From contig JAVIAB010000139.1 in assembly GCA_032433765.1 (NCBI GenBank), forward strand, positions 46,072,190-46,136,189: DNA of 64,000 bases, written 5' to 3'. The notes below the pieces were generated by a model. The model saw only the letters and a list, made by a program, of their open reading frames with translations. It had not been told where the DNA came from and searched no databases. Below, one piece after another: positions 33,590-45,999 of the stretch (position 1 is the stretch's first letter; the number at the start of each line of letters is the position of its first letter). Origin of the DNA: Megaustenia siamemsis (Eukaryota; Mollusca; Gastropoda; Stylommatophora; Ariophantidae). Both the position numbers and the translations under genes were made by a program.

Positions 33590-34000
33590 AGGGGACTGGG
33601 TTGTCCAGAGGTAAGACATCGACTTCTGGACAAGAAGATCCTGGGTTTCATCCCCACCAGTCAAGAATTTTCACAAATCGAACCCGTAGTTTCTTCATGG
33701 CTTAACTCTTCCCTAGTTTCTGGGTGGTGAGATCCAATGTCTAGCCCTCTCAGAATACAGTGAAAAAAAAGTAGCTCTTTTGCATTCAAGCATGTTAAAG
33801 AACCCTTGGTAGTTAAAAAGCAAAAAGAGTATGCAAAAAAGATGGCCACTGCCATAGCAAAAATTGGTAAACAAGTCTACTCAGCCAAGCCAAAGATGGA
33901 TGTGTGGGACCAAACTGTACAGATATAACAGTGTTGCCATAATCTAGTGACAACACATCTACACCCACATAATGGGTGAACACTAAGAAGCGTGGTATCC
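33590..34000 (+). mobile_element. SINE-like repeat with decayed tRNA-like head
   Basis: The head GGTTGTCCAGAGGTAAGACA and GGGTTTCATCCCC suggests A and B boxes. The body contains AATCGAACCCG, TGGGTGGTGAGATCCAATGT, AAAGAACCCTTGGTAGTTAA and a tail ACAACACATCTACACCCAC. Other copies lie at 32776-33075, 50140-50455 and, inverted, 56800-56960. Confidence 0.68.
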
Positions 34001-35690
34001 TTCTTTTAATTGTCTTATTATGGTTGATTTTTTCAATTTCTTGTATATTTATATGTATATATGCGGCATATTTATATATATATGTACCTGTGATACACAC
34101 ATTGTTCAAACTAATTGGCCAGTCTCCACACTGATTTTGTTTCTCTGTGCTGCCAATTGATAATAAATCACTCTTAGTACCTGAGTAGTTCAAAATAGAA
34201 ATCTGCAGGAACTAGTATGCAAACCATAAACCAAAAAAGTGAACACAAAGTTCAGTGTTGAAATGTGCTTTTGCAGGAAATTGTAAATGCCTCATGGAGA
34301 GCTCAAAAAAATTTACCATTGAAAATTAACAATGCACAGCGTAAGAAATAAAAATGGTCCCTTTATGATAAAAAGTCACAACAGGCAAAAATTTGTTGGT
34401 GGTGGTGGTTTTGGGGGGGGGGGGGGGGGAGAGAAAGGAGAGAGGAGGAGAGAGAGAGACAAGAACAATACAGTGGTAAGATAACAGATGGTTAGCATTG
34501 TGGTCCTGAGGAAACAATACAAACTATGTTGACAAGAGTAGAAAATTATAGAGATCAATGACTGGTTATACCAGTTTGCAAGTGACTTCATGTTTCAGAA
34601 CTTGTAATAGTTCAAGTCATGTACCATCATAGGAAATGAATGCCTAAAGGTTATGCAGCAGAACCATTTCTGTCAAGGCTAAAACTTGTATAAGTTTGGC
34701 CACAAACCTCTGTCATATTTTGATCTGATACAATGCCATGACCCATTCCAGCATCTGTTAGCAATACCCAACCAATCATGGTCTTTATCTAAGGCACAAG
34801 AAAAGAAGATCAAATGAGAAACAATGATATTGGAAACAAATATTCTAACTACACTGCATCAGACACATAGAAACAAGATAAATTAGTTTGGCCATCCCAT
34901 GAGAACAGACCATAATCAGCTACTATTAGATAGCAGCAACAGCTGACAAGCCAGCTTCAGAGGAAGCAAAAGGTCAGATATAAAGCCAACTATTACAGAA
35001 ATCCGGCAACAGCACACACACCTGGGCTGTAAGCTCTCTACAATGCTTTATGTGTGGCTAAGATAAATAAATAAACCATTGTCCACTCTGTGTAGATGAT
35101 ATAATCTGTGTGTAAACAATGTAACACTTTATTTAAAATTAACACAGCACATAACATTTATTTTAAAAATCAATATCTGGTTCGAATTTTGATTAAAAGC
35201 ACAACATTTTTAATGCTGTCAAACTCACATATTCCTGCTGTATAAATTAATTAAATAAATACAAAATACATACTAAACAGTCAATATTCACAAGAATGAA
35301 ATGGTGAAAGGTACATTTTGGGAAAGTAAACCAACAAACACTTGTGCTGCTATTTTGCATACTTGGGCATCTCACCGTAGTATTACTGAAAATGCTGAGA
35401 GTGTAAAGGACAAAGAAAAAACTACCCTAATCAGAAACAAGTATAACTTATGAAGAGTCCAAGACATTTGTGAAAAGTAGACATATGAACAAATGGAACA
35501 CAGAACTTAAAAAACAAAATTGTTCTCTCAAAATGTTTAAAGATGTATTTGGAAAATGGTGTCAGTTGCCACATTTTTCAAGGACCAACAACATATTTGT
35601 GGATGATGAGGTCATGTCAGACTTGCCCAAAAGGATTTCTAGTATGCACTTTCACAGGCTGGCGAAACATGAAATTGTGTCAGTCAAAAA
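34001..35690. other. no gene recognised; long poly-G tract
   Basis: A 17-base G run lies at about 34413-34429 followed by a GA-rich stretch. No conserved protein or clear repeat was recognised. A short frame at 35470-35793 has no family resemblance. Confidence 0.4.
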
Positions 35691-35694
35691 AAAG

Positions 35695-35790
35695 AAAAAC
35701 CTTTGCCATATCTGGGGATTGAACCCAACATCAGCAAGCGAACAAACAACTGTGCCACAACTTTTGGTGAACAGCACTAGAGATAACAGA
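35695..35790 (-). mobile_element. possible tRNA-derived SINE head, inverted
   Basis: GGGGATTGAACCC (a B box read on the minus strand as GGGTTCAATCCCC) is followed by tRNA-like spacing to GTGCCACAAC. It is a short fragment and could be chance. Confidence 0.35.
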
Positions 35791-37744
35791 TAATCTATGC
35801 TGCTAGCTCATCAAAAGAAACATGTAATAATTTTCAGTCTTTGCACAGGTCAAAACAGATTATAATACAATGTTTTAAATAACCTAAGAATAGACACCTG
35901 TGCTGATTTTGACTGGGCCACTAGTAAAAATGACTGCTGAACATCACACAGTCATCACTAGTGCCATGTAGGAAAGAAAAAAGGACATCAGGGAACTTGC
36001 TGGACATGTAACAACAATAAACAGAGATGTTGAATAATTACACCCTACGTTCATTAAAATCTTAATTAGAAACACACACCCATCGAGTGTTTGATCCTTA
36101 AATAGAACCAGCGATAGACTAAGAAAAAAAGCAGTGATAGTTGAGGACACTTCTAAAGAAAGAGTGTCAAACAACTGTCAAAGGCTAACAGTAAACCACT
36201 AAAAGTATTAATATGGATGAGGCGCTCTCTCTTTCTCTCTGAAATGAATTCCTCTCTCTCTCAAATAGTGAATTCTTTCATGCTTATCTCTTAATTTATT
36301 TATTTCATTTCCTTAGGAGAGATAGAGAGAAAGAAAGAAATGAGTGATTATGACAAATATACAATTGTTGCTGTAGACAGACTAGGCCTGTTTCAGGTGA
36401 CACAACCCAGCCAGGAAAAAAATTATCTCCTAGTTAAGGGAGGTGAGGGTAGAGAAAGTTGCCCATTATGTTCACAATAATTGAAAGAAAAATTAAAAAA
36501 ATAGTATTCTTATTCCTTTATCAATCTGTTACACCAGATGATATATCCACAACGTACTACATAACATGACAGATATATCCACAATGTACACTATGGCATG
36601 AATTAAATAAAACAGTTATATGTCCCATTACTGGCATACCAGAGAAGCAAATCAAACTCACTTTGTATTGAAGAACTAATCACATACACTTAAAAAAGTA
36701 ATCAGGTCACATTTGAACTAATTCTGAATGATCAGAAAAATATCTAGTGCTCAAATTAGGCTTGAAGTGCTATCTATGTGACAGGAAAACTAAAGTTGCT
36801 ATAATCAAGTCCTCATCTATGCTGTAGTATCCTGGACACGAGAATAAACATACTTGTCTGATGATCACATCAGAAAAGACAGATTCCTGCATTACAGGAG
36901 CTGTGTAAATCTGCTCATATATAAATCTATCACTGCTAGGAGTGAATTAAATTAGCATCACGTACACAAATATAATCAGATCTACTACGTCATTCAATGA
37001 AGCCACACACATTTTGACACATGCTCACACACCACATATATTCGCAAAATTTAAAAAAATGGATTTCATTAATTTAGTGATCAGAAGCAGTGCAAAATGG
37101 AACATATTGTCTATATTTGATCAAATTATACAGTTAAGAAACAAAACAAACACACATAAATACATACACTTCATTTGAGAACTTTAAAATAAATGCTGCC
37201 TATTGACAATTCTGTCCATTTAATACAATTATGGATTCATGACAAATCTTGGTACATGGAGAAGTAAACAAAACCACTAGACCTTTTCCCAAGAACCACA
37301 TTCAAAAATGTTATTCACATGACATAAATGTCAACATATCTCATCATATGTTTACACTTATCTTATTCATAAAAATTATGTTACCAAAAAAAATAAATAA
37401 AGCAAATGTCATTTTTAAATATCATTATATGAGGCACAAACTTATATATGTTACATTACATACAGTCACCACCATTTACACAGATAAACAATTAGTTGTT
37501 AAGAATCTACATACACATTCAATGAGTGCACTATTATTCATAATGTCTCATACCATTTCCCAATGTACCAAATTTGTGACAAACAAATTACATCCACTAG
37601 AATGAAATCACTGTGTATCTTTCCAACATTTAGTTAAACCATTCACTAGCTTAACTGTTCTTTATAAAAACTCTGCACCATTTTTAAAATGAGTTCTGCA
37701 GTACAAAATTACTGCAATTAAAGGTTCCCCCTGTTTCTTGATAG
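35791..37744. other. AT-rich, nothing recognised
   Basis: Contains a duplicated ATATATCCACAA(T/C)GTAC motif near 36540-36590. It may belong to a long 3' UTR of the leftward gene, but no splice or polyadenylation evidence decides this. Confidence 0.3.
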
Positions 37745-37960
37745 ACATGGAGAATGTGGTGTTAATGATCATGTTTCCATGACCAATGGCACATTTTTTT
37801 TGGGCAGTGTGGACTGCATCATTCCAGGTTGCCCTTCATTATCAGAAAAATCTCTGATGCTCATTTTTAGAGGCTGGGTGATTTACAAAGTATTGTCAGC
37901 TCAAACCCAGACCCTAATGAGCAGTAGCAAGATATAAAGCACTCAGTCACTGAGACATCT
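37745..37960 (-). mobile_element. degenerate SINE, inverted
   Basis: The order matches the minus strand of the SINE at 14560: GAATGTGGTGTTAATGATCA, then GGCTGGGTGA, CAAACCCAGACCC and CACTCAGTCACTGAGAC, which marks a decayed tRNA head. It is strongly diverged. Confidence 0.55.
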
Positions 37961-39263
37961 TTGCTGACAGTAAAAGTTTATCCCTTTTCATCTTCTTGTG
38001 CCTCAGTGTTCCAGGAAAATGGAGTGCTCGTGACAGAGCAGTTTACTTCATACACAAACATCGAGTGTGTGTGACATCTCATAGATATTTCACTTTTGAA
38101 ATCTATTTTCAATACAATTTTTTCATTTTTCTTATCTTGAATGAAAAAAATATTTTTTTCCAATGGTCATTACCAAAACAAAAGCACCTTGCTCAAATAA
38201 TGGTAACTGCCTGACATAAGTTATAACCTATTCATATATTTGTCACCTCTTTACTACATCTTTACAGGGTTCATTTAGAAAAAGCAAAGGTACAGAAGTT
38301 TATTAAAATTATTTATTCTGGTCATTTATGCTTAATTATCTATGCAAAAAAACAAAATGAAAAGAAAGATTTCAATCTTGGAAAGTGGAAAACAAAGACT
38401 GTACAAGCAGAATTCCAACCATATTTACATGCTATGTAAGCAGTATATATATCTCTCTAGAATTTATACAATTAAAATCACTGCTTGTTCTAGTTTTGTC
38501 AAAGTGTCAAATCTTGTAACAAATATTCATAAGAATTTCATTAATGCAGAAAAAAATGTCATTAAAAAACACTAACAAATAAAATTACTGATGTCTATTC
38601 CTTGGGCATTGGATGTAAAACATGCTGTGGTGATCTCTAATTTGAAATAAAAACTAGAACACACCATGGAAGATTCATATATTTACAGTTCCCATAATTT
38701 ATGTTAAAGATCAAACAGAAAAAAAATATTCAACTACAAAAAATTGTATTAAACAAATCTGTGGTTTTAAAAAAAAATATTTCCATGGAAATAAAAATGA
38801 TGAAATTCTGAAAAAAAAATAGAGAATAAAATAACAAATGAAACATAATCGGCACACTCATAATAAATATAGAGCATCTAAGATTTTGTGGCAAAACCTG
38901 GCAAGCAAATTAATGACCTAAGCTGGTAAACATGTGCCCTATAAAACTTGAAAGGTTCTGTCTCATTCAACAAGATGTATTCATTACATTCTAAGGAACT
39001 ACAGAGGGTATACAAAGATACATGCCAGTCAGACTTTGCTTGAAAGGCAAATCACTAATTCTCTCTATCAGAAATATATGTCCAGGCTGGAGTCAGAACC
39101 ATAGCCCTATGTACCACAAGGTACTGTACACTTTAGCCAAGTTGGTTTCCTTATCATAGGTCTGGTAACATTAACAGAACTATAGCCTTCTGTATCGTAA
39201 AGTTATGTACACTTTAGCAAAGTTGTTTATCTTATATATATATATAATAATTATTATAATATA
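37961..39263. other. AT-rich, nothing recognised
   Basis: Very A- and T-rich on both strands, no conserved frame, no clear repeat family. Confidence 0.35.
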
Positions 39264-39777
39264 CAGTAGACTCTCTAAATGGGAGCGGATTAACCAAGAG
39301 GCTAAATATCCAGGAGACCTTTGTTAAAAAATTAAAATTTACAAAAAAATGTTTAAATTCCACCATTTTTTTAATAATAACTGAAACAAATCTATGAGTT
39401 TTTATTGATTACTTAGAACACCAAGAAGACAGTAGCTGGGTGGAAAATTTAATCCTGAGAAATCTCTACAGCGCCATTTGGCAAAAGGCTACTGAAAAGA
39501 AAAATTAATCCTGAGAAATCTCTAAAGCACCATTTGGCAAAAGGTTATTGAAAAGAAAAATTAATTCTGAGAAATCTATGCAGCACCATTTGGTGAAAGG
39601 CTATTGAAAAGACAAAGCAGAATAGTTGACTGTCTTATTTCAAGCAGTAATAAATTAAGTAAGTGCTAAATTTTTAAATACTGTACCCACTCTTTCAGTT
39701 TTATACATACACTGATTTAACAGGGATTTTTGTTATCAATGATTTCCCATTCATTCTGGATAATCAAAAGTCTATTG
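39264..39777. mobile_element. Tigger/pogo-like non-autonomous element
   Basis: The left end TACAGTAGACTCTCTAAATG and the right end, read inward TACAATAGACTTTTGATTAT, form short diverged inverted repeats flanked by TA, resembling pogo/Tigger ends. The interior holds three 56-base tandem copies at about 39445-39615 (CTGAGAAATCTCTACAGC, CATTTGGCAAAAGG). Confidence 0.65.
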
Positions 39778-39934
39778 TATTTTGCTACTTTTTATCATGC
39801 AGTCAGATCTTATAGTGCATTCTACAAATGTTTGATGCTGTTTAAAAACTCAAAAATGTTCAGCATTAAACATCAAATCTCAGGATTGGTGAAGTAAAAT
39901 TGGTTGAAAATACATATTTACATCCATCTATATA

Positions 39935-40560
39935 TCTATTGACCTTTCGAGCCGTAGCCGGCCCATTGGGCATAGACCAAGATACTTGTAGCTGTTTTAC
40001 ACTCCATATAAAGGACATTAAGGAAATATTAACAAGCTCAGTCAATAAGTTAAATAATCTATCTATTAATCTTTTGAGCCATAGCCGGCCCATAGGGCAT
40101 ACACCCAGATACTCTTTCTCTTATCTAAATTTTTATTCTAGCAGTTTTCAATTCTTTTAAAGATATTTTATCAAATCTTGGCATTTGCCTCTGTTCTGTG
40201 CCAGCAGCTTTATCTCATTGAGGGAGCCAATTTCTGCTGCTCTTGCCTCTCTCATCAATGTTCTTCTCAGTGTCTCTCTGGGTCCTCCTCTTTTCCTCTT
40301 ACCTGTTGTTTCCCACATGAGGGCTTGCTTTGCTATTCGGTTATTATCTCTTCTCATCACATGTCCAACATATGACCATCGTCCTTTCTTGATTACTGAA
40401 GATATTAGTGGTTGATTGGGGATTTCTCTAATTTCCTCGCTTGTTTTGAATTAATTCCACGCTATACCAAGTATTTTCCTTAGACATTTATTTTTCGAAT
40501 GCGTTCAACTTTATATTTACATCAGTCAACCTTATGTCACAATTGTTTCCCTCCAGTCAG
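39935..40560 (-). mobile_element. RTE-like LINE 3' tail, with a second 3'-end fragment
   Basis: The minus strand encodes MMRRDNNRIAKQALMWETTG, KRKRGGPRETLRRTLMREAR and SLNEIKLLAQNRGK. The 3' UTR motif (GAGCCATAGCCGGCCCATAG on plus) appears at 40073 and again at 39947, so a second 3'-end fragment lies immediately to the left. Upstream coding sequence decays after 40440. Confidence 0.85.
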
Positions 40561-41560
40561 GTAATTAAGAATTTTGCTTCTTTGAGATTATTTATGGGTT
40601 TTACAGACCATATTTGTGGTGGCACTCTCCCAGCCATTCCATATAACACATGACAAGTTTCTTTTTAAGAAAATCCTTAACAAACTTGCACATAATTAAT
40701 GTCAATTTGTCGATGCACTGAAAAAAAAATTTTTTTTAAATATGTCATTGTCTAGTTTTGGGAATCTCTGCTTGGAGTTTTCGGGGACACTCTAAATTGG
40801 TGTTTTCATTAGAGTCGCATTGAATCTTGGAATTATTACTCTCAAGAAGATTACATTGAAATTATATCAACTGTTTACATTTGAGGCCAAATGTTGAAAG
40901 CTGCTTCATTGTATTATGAACCAGGAGAAAATGACAAGACATTATCTAGATGGCTGAATGAAAATTGTAATGTTTCTACAGACACCAAAAGAGGGTAGCT
41001 TGGAAATATAAATTGGATAACTAAAGAAATTAAAAACTGTACTTAGGCAGAACCAAGACATTGACATATCCAAAACCACTCTATGGAATATTACTCACTG
41101 ATGAACAATTGCACATGCACCTCTGGTTTGTGAAATAGAATAAATATACTGCAATACTATAAAATATAATTGATAAAATGATAAGAAGAAAATGCCTGTT
41201 TTAATAATTCTGTGCAGTCTACATAACATTTGTGATTAAAATATCAGAGTAGGGATAAAAAAAAAAAAAATAGACCAAATGCAAAAAAAAAAAAAATCCT
41301 AAGTTCTACAAATTCTAATTAATTGCTGAGAAATTAAAGACATTGCAATGGCAAACATTTGTGAATGCACTATATTAATTTCTTTCATGTTCTATGTTTT
41401 TTTAATTTTTTATTTCTGAGGAAACTCATATGTGAGGCAGGATAATTCACAGATAAATCTTATATGGAACAGGCAAATAATTGCAATGCTGCGGTAAAGC
41501 TGGTAGCAAGAAGCCAGTGGTGGGGAGTGTTAAAACATTCTAAGGTATGGTGACAGCTTT
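40561..41560. other. AT-rich, no gene recognised
   Basis: Runs of A/T and two poly-A tracts near 41257-41298. No conserved frame. Confidence 0.35.
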
Positions 41561-41577
41561 ACAAGGAAGGAACACAA

Positions 41578-41622
41578 CACAATACTGACGTTTCGGCCTG
41601 TGGCCTTCTTCAGAATACAGGA
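41578..41622 (-). ncRNA. hammerhead ribozyme-like motif of Penelope type (candidate)
   Basis: On the minus strand the sequence reads CTGAAGA, A, GGCC-ACA-GGCC (a 4-bp hairpin), GAAAC, then GTC. This fits the hammerhead order: CUGANGA core, helix II, GAAA, a minimal 2-bp helix III (AC/GU) and a cleavage-site C at 41587. The bases on either side (TGTATT before the core, AGTATTG after the C) can pair for about 5 bp as helix I. One unpaired A precedes helix II. Such minimal hammerheads are known from Penelope-like terminal repeats. No Penelope coding sequence lies next to this one. Confidence 0.5.
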
Positions 41623-44134
41623 ACAATGACAAACGATGAAGCACAATTATCTATAACTACATGTTAGATGATCAGGTGAATGGAGAGGTGGATAGAAAAG
41701 AAGAAAGTAAGTATGAGAGGAGAGGGTAAGGAAGCACACTGATATGATGGCGAGGAGAGACTGACGAGAGATAGTATAGGTAGGTGAAGGAACAGAGAGC
41801 AGTGGAAATGGTTCTAACTAAAGTACACAGAGATGGATGACATTAAACAAACATAAAGTAGCAGCGATATCAATGGGTAGGGAACAGGCAATTGTTGAGT
41901 TTTAAGCCTCTAACTGAGTTCTCTCTGTTAATTGTACAATATATGGTTATTTAGGTGTCCACATAAAGGCCTGTCATGTTCTTTCATTCATTCTAAGCAC
42001 ATGATAAATGTTCACTTTAGTCAATTTGATTAGGTCTGTAACAATATTAAAGTTATTCTAAGGTCTGGAGGCCAACTGTATAGAAAGATTTTCACTTCAA
42101 AACATAGTATTGTATTAATGTGCCTCTTAATGCTATTCTGCAACAGATTTAATCTTCTACAAAAGATAATATTGTATTAATGTGCCTCTTATTGGTCTGC
42201 AACAGATTTAATCTTCTACAAAACATAACATCGTGTTAATGTGCCTCTAGCACATGGAACTAAATTTTATATAAATCTAAAATTTATGAATCTAAAGATA
42301 AGCTTGTCATTTTCTTTAAGTTTACATCCATCATCAAGATCCATTAATTAGAGGCTAAGAACACAATAAACTTTACAGTGATCAATAACCTAAATTAAAA
42401 CCCACCATCAGACTGATACCATTTAAAAAGGCTAAAAGAGAAACAACAAAAGTCCACTAAGGGTGTGACACCAAGAATGGACAAAGAGAAAGAGACAGAG
42501 ATTAGTTGAAATTAATACAGAATCTGTCAGCTGCCTTCAGAGATAAGAGAAGGCTGGTAAATGACTTCGTGTTCGCATAACAATCGAGGTTCAATATTGA
42601 AGGCAATGAAGTTTTGTGTGGATGTAAATGTTAATTAAGTTTAGATTTGAAATCAGAAATATTTGGCTTGTTAACAAAAGTATCAGTTATGTACAGACTT
42701 ATATAGGCAACAAAACTAATGAGTTCTCTTGCTTATTTCAATTGCAAACAATAATCATGTCATTTAATTGAAGAGTAGTGGAATTAAGCAAGTAACGACA
42801 AGCCTAGTTAATTATACAAAATATTGGGCATTGAGAAAAAATGTGCACAAACTGGGCCATGTTAGACATCTTGAAAAAATGCATCTTAACAGTCTATTAC
42901 TATTACAAGAGTAAAGATTTGATTAACATCAAATTTGCTAACAAATATAATCTGCAGGTCTTCTAAGAAACAAATGTGAGAGTTTGTCAGCCATCTGAAT
43001 GCCATGTGGGAATATGTGTTGCCCATTGCATGGCAACAGCAGGATAAAATTTGTGAATAAGCTAAAGGTGACCATTTCTAAAGCTGGTCTCATCTTTCAG
43101 TGACTTGTATAGTTCCTCTTTACTCCACACAATGACCAAAAACTCTTTACACTAATTACTTTAAATCATAGCTGCTTTAAAATGTCTAATGTTTATTGAA
43201 GCAGAATTTTATGGCATTTATCTTTTACTATTAGTTCAATAACACAATGAAAGATCAATAGCAATGAATTATGATATACATTAAAATGGAGGACTTTACC
43301 TCCTGACAAGATATGTTTAATATTATCAAACAGACAATTGTGGAAATTCATGCTATATAAAATGGAAGAAATTTATAAACTAGTTTTCAGACTAAACTCA
43401 GATGGCATTGCAATCAAATATATTTGTTTGTAGTAAATGTAGTTACCATCAATCTGTAAAGTGTATTAATTAATACTTAAGTGTCTATGGCAAAATATTA
43501 TACACAGACACACTAACATACAATGTCAATTGTACTGAACAAATCAACTGAACTGACTGTTGCAGGTTGTGGTTTGTAATGTTTCCAAAGTATGCACTTC
43601 AAATTTCAAACACAAAATTCAACAAGACTAGAAGATACACTTGAATTTTTCTAACCCACAAGCTCAGTGAGAGCTTCAACTATTGGCCTTGCTGGACAGG
43701 TTAGAAAATGAGCAACAGTCACACAAGTAAAATGCTGCACCCTGGTTCTTTGATTTGAAGTTTCTAGTATGCAAAAACAACATCAAATCAAAGTTTACTT
43801 TGCATGATTTGGCCTACTCTACAAAGAATGGTCCAGTATCAGGCAAGATGGAAAGATTTTATTGTTACCTGCCAGATACCAGGCATTGACTATTTTGAGG
43901 TCTGTGGTCAAGGATAAGAAGTTATTGCCACTGCAATCATCAAGAGTTAAACATAAAATAAGTATGCTCCAGCCTACCTAAGTGGAAATGAGTACCTGAC
44001 TTGCAGAGAAATGTAAGAAAGTTAACAAGGGACTACATTACTGCCAAATGCTGTGCCCTATTAAAGTGATGCTCTCAACATAAGCATACTCCTTATAGTA
44101 TAGCTTATTCCATGTGGCTACCTTTAAAGCTGTA
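41623..44134. other. no gene recognised; possible 3' UTR of KDM4
   Basis: Includes a duplicated block near 42106-42245 (TATTGTATTAATGTGCCTCT). Possible minus-strand polyadenylation signals (TTTATT on plus) occur near 43193 and 43857. UTR status is inferred only from its position downstream of the KDM4 stop. Confidence 0.3.
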
Positions 44135-44370
44135 ACTGTGACGGTCAAATGATTAATGTACTGGTCTACTAACTAGATGAGTCTGCATTCAATTCCTAAA
44201 ATGTGAAAAAAAATTATTTCAGACTAATGCTGGTTCGGAGTTCACTTAGCAAAAGATTCTATTTGTAAAAATTGAGTGGCCAGGATAGATAATGACCATA
44301 TCAGCCACTGATAAAAACAAGTGGGTTCTAATACCATAGATACAACGTGTAATGATGAGTACCCTCTACT
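44135..44370 (+). mobile_element. degenerate tRNA-derived SINE
   Basis: The head ACGGTCAAATGATTAATGTA and CTGCATTCAATTCC fits decayed A and B boxes. The body has TGGTTCGGAGTTCACTTAGC. A 20-base G run follows at 44424-44443. A similar copy is at 53520-53720. Confidence 0.5.
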
Positions 44371-44678
44371 TTCTTTTTTTTTTTTACATTTACAATATTA
44401 TTGCTGCTTGCGTGAGAGAAATTGGGGGGGGGGGGGGGGGGGGTGTTTTGCTAAAATAAAAAATTGTTAAATAATTTTCATAGGACACATGATGCAGTAC
44501 ATCAACTGATAACAACCGTGATCCACAGAATGCCCACTTTTGTCAGAATCAGCAAACCACATGATCCCAAAAAACACTGTCATACATTTGGGTTTGTGTT
44601 GGATCAACATAAGCTGATGTTGCAGCCTTAAAGTCAATTTGTGAATAACATCTGAATTAGCTATGGGTGAAATACTGA

Positions 44679-44804
44679 TTAAGCCATTTCTCCCTGCAAA
44701 ATCAAAGCTTTATAGTTGACCTTTCTCTTTTTCCTGCGACCTTGATGACTTTCTAAAGACTTCTCTTTCTCTAACAATTCATATCTGCTTTCTGTAGCCT
44801 GTGA
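44679..44804 (-). CDS. KDM4: KDM4-type gene, terminal coding exon
   Basis: It follows an acceptor TTGTTCAACAG and reads SQATESRYELLEKEKSLES, then a basic cluster GRRKKRKV, and ends NYKALILQGEMA with TAA. The exon is 126 bases in phase 0 and joins the preceding Tudor exon in frame. Vertebrate KDM4A/C also follow the double Tudor with a charged lysine/arginine-rich tail ending in a short conserved helix. The basic cluster could be a nuclear localisation signal. Confidence 0.8.
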   Translation of the reverse strand, partial: SQATESRYELLEKEKSLESHQGRRKKRKVNYKALILQGEMA

Positions 44805-45068
44805 CTGTTGAACAAACAAAAATTAAATGTTTTAAAAAAGTAATATAAATTATGTTATATAAAGATATTTTACTTTTTTCTTTTTAATTAATTTATATAT
44901 TTCTTTAAAAAATTAGGGGAAAATTAACTGGAATCATGGGTGTATTATACCATAATTTTGTGCTAATTTAAGGCTTTAATTTACTAAAAATTATATATCC
45001 AGAAATTCACAACAGTAATTCATGAAAAAAGAAAGAAAACTTTATGCACAAACATTTTCTGATCATAC

Positions 45069-45161
45069 CATCTTGTTTTTTACATATCTGGGAATTTCCT
45101 CCGTTTCTGCCCATAGTTCATCTCTTCTAGCCTGAAGTTGAAAACTGTCCTCAAACTCAAT
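45069..45161 (-). CDS. KDM4: KDM4-type gene, end of double Tudor domain
   Basis: After the acceptor ACATTTTCAG the exon reads IEFEDSFQLQARRDELW, then EEIPRYVKNKM, and ends at ATG|GTATGA. It corresponds to the final strand and linker of the interdigitated Tudor (VEFEDGSQLVVKRDDVYTL in human KDM4A). It is 93 bases, phase 0 on both sides. Confidence 0.92.
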
Positions 45162-45299
45162 CTGAAAATGTAATCATGAAAGCTGTTTTTGAAATTGAGA
45201 TCAAATACATAAAGTGCAAACAAATGTAAACAACAGAAGTATCTATACAACTTTCAAGAAGATATTGTGACAATACTTTCTTCATTTAATCTGTTAAAA

Positions 45300-45710
45300 G
45301 TTAACAAAGTTAATGTGTCAACATGTAAGAAGAATGGCAAACAATTGTATCTGTAAACAAACATTGTACGTCGAACTTAGGGACGAAAAGAGACCAAAGG
45401 GCAGACTAGTGCTGAGATATAAGAATGTTTGTAGGGCTTCTTTGAGTGAATTCTCAATCGGTGAAAGAAACTGGGAAAATCTGGCTGCAGATAGTAGCTC
45501 ATGGAACAAAAATAAAAATGGCAAAGCAAGTTCAAGTGCTGATATCAGATTCAGAAGACAAAAGGTACAGGAGAAAGGACACGTGGCCAGGCACCACAAA
45601 AGCATCTTGCTCATTCTGTGGACAGATGTGTCTATCCAATATTGGGAGATTCAGCCACAAAAGAAGTTGTTCAGCAAAACAGCACCCAGCATAAGGCACT
45701 AACATTTTAC
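45300..45710 (+). mobile_element. LINE 3' tail with C-terminal zinc finger
   Basis: Frames read VRRMANNCICKQTLYVEL, RPKGRLVLRYKNVCRASLSE, ENLAADSSSWNKN, then in another frame CSFCGQMCLSNIGRFSHKRS. This is the tail of a different LINE family, ending in a C2H2-like finger. It is inserted in a KDM4 intron in the antisense orientation. Confidence 0.8.
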
Positions 45711-45782
45711 CAAACTATTGATATCACAACTACTTGCTACCAAACATCTGTCAAGACGCCAAAGGCCATATATAGCACGCGT

Positions 45783-45810
45783 GCACACACACACACACAC
45801 ACACACACAT
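45783..45810. repeat. (CA)n microsatellite
   Basis: A run of about 13 CA dinucleotides. Confidence 0.95.
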
Positions 45811-45999
45811 GTCAATATACAGTTACTGACCTACTGATACTTTCTAATCTTTTGCAATTTTAGAATATATGACACTTTGTTAGTGTTAAAATTATTTGTA
45901 GTTTTTATGTTGATTTGACAAGGAAATTAATTATGTAAAGCATTCAAACCTCAGTCTCTTGCTATACTTTATTGTTTGTGTGCATCTCACTTTTTGTGC

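Noticed and set aside
35470..35793. Small host gene on the plus strand
   Set aside because: The frame has no family resemblance, shows no splice or start context, and its right part overlaps a possible SINE head.
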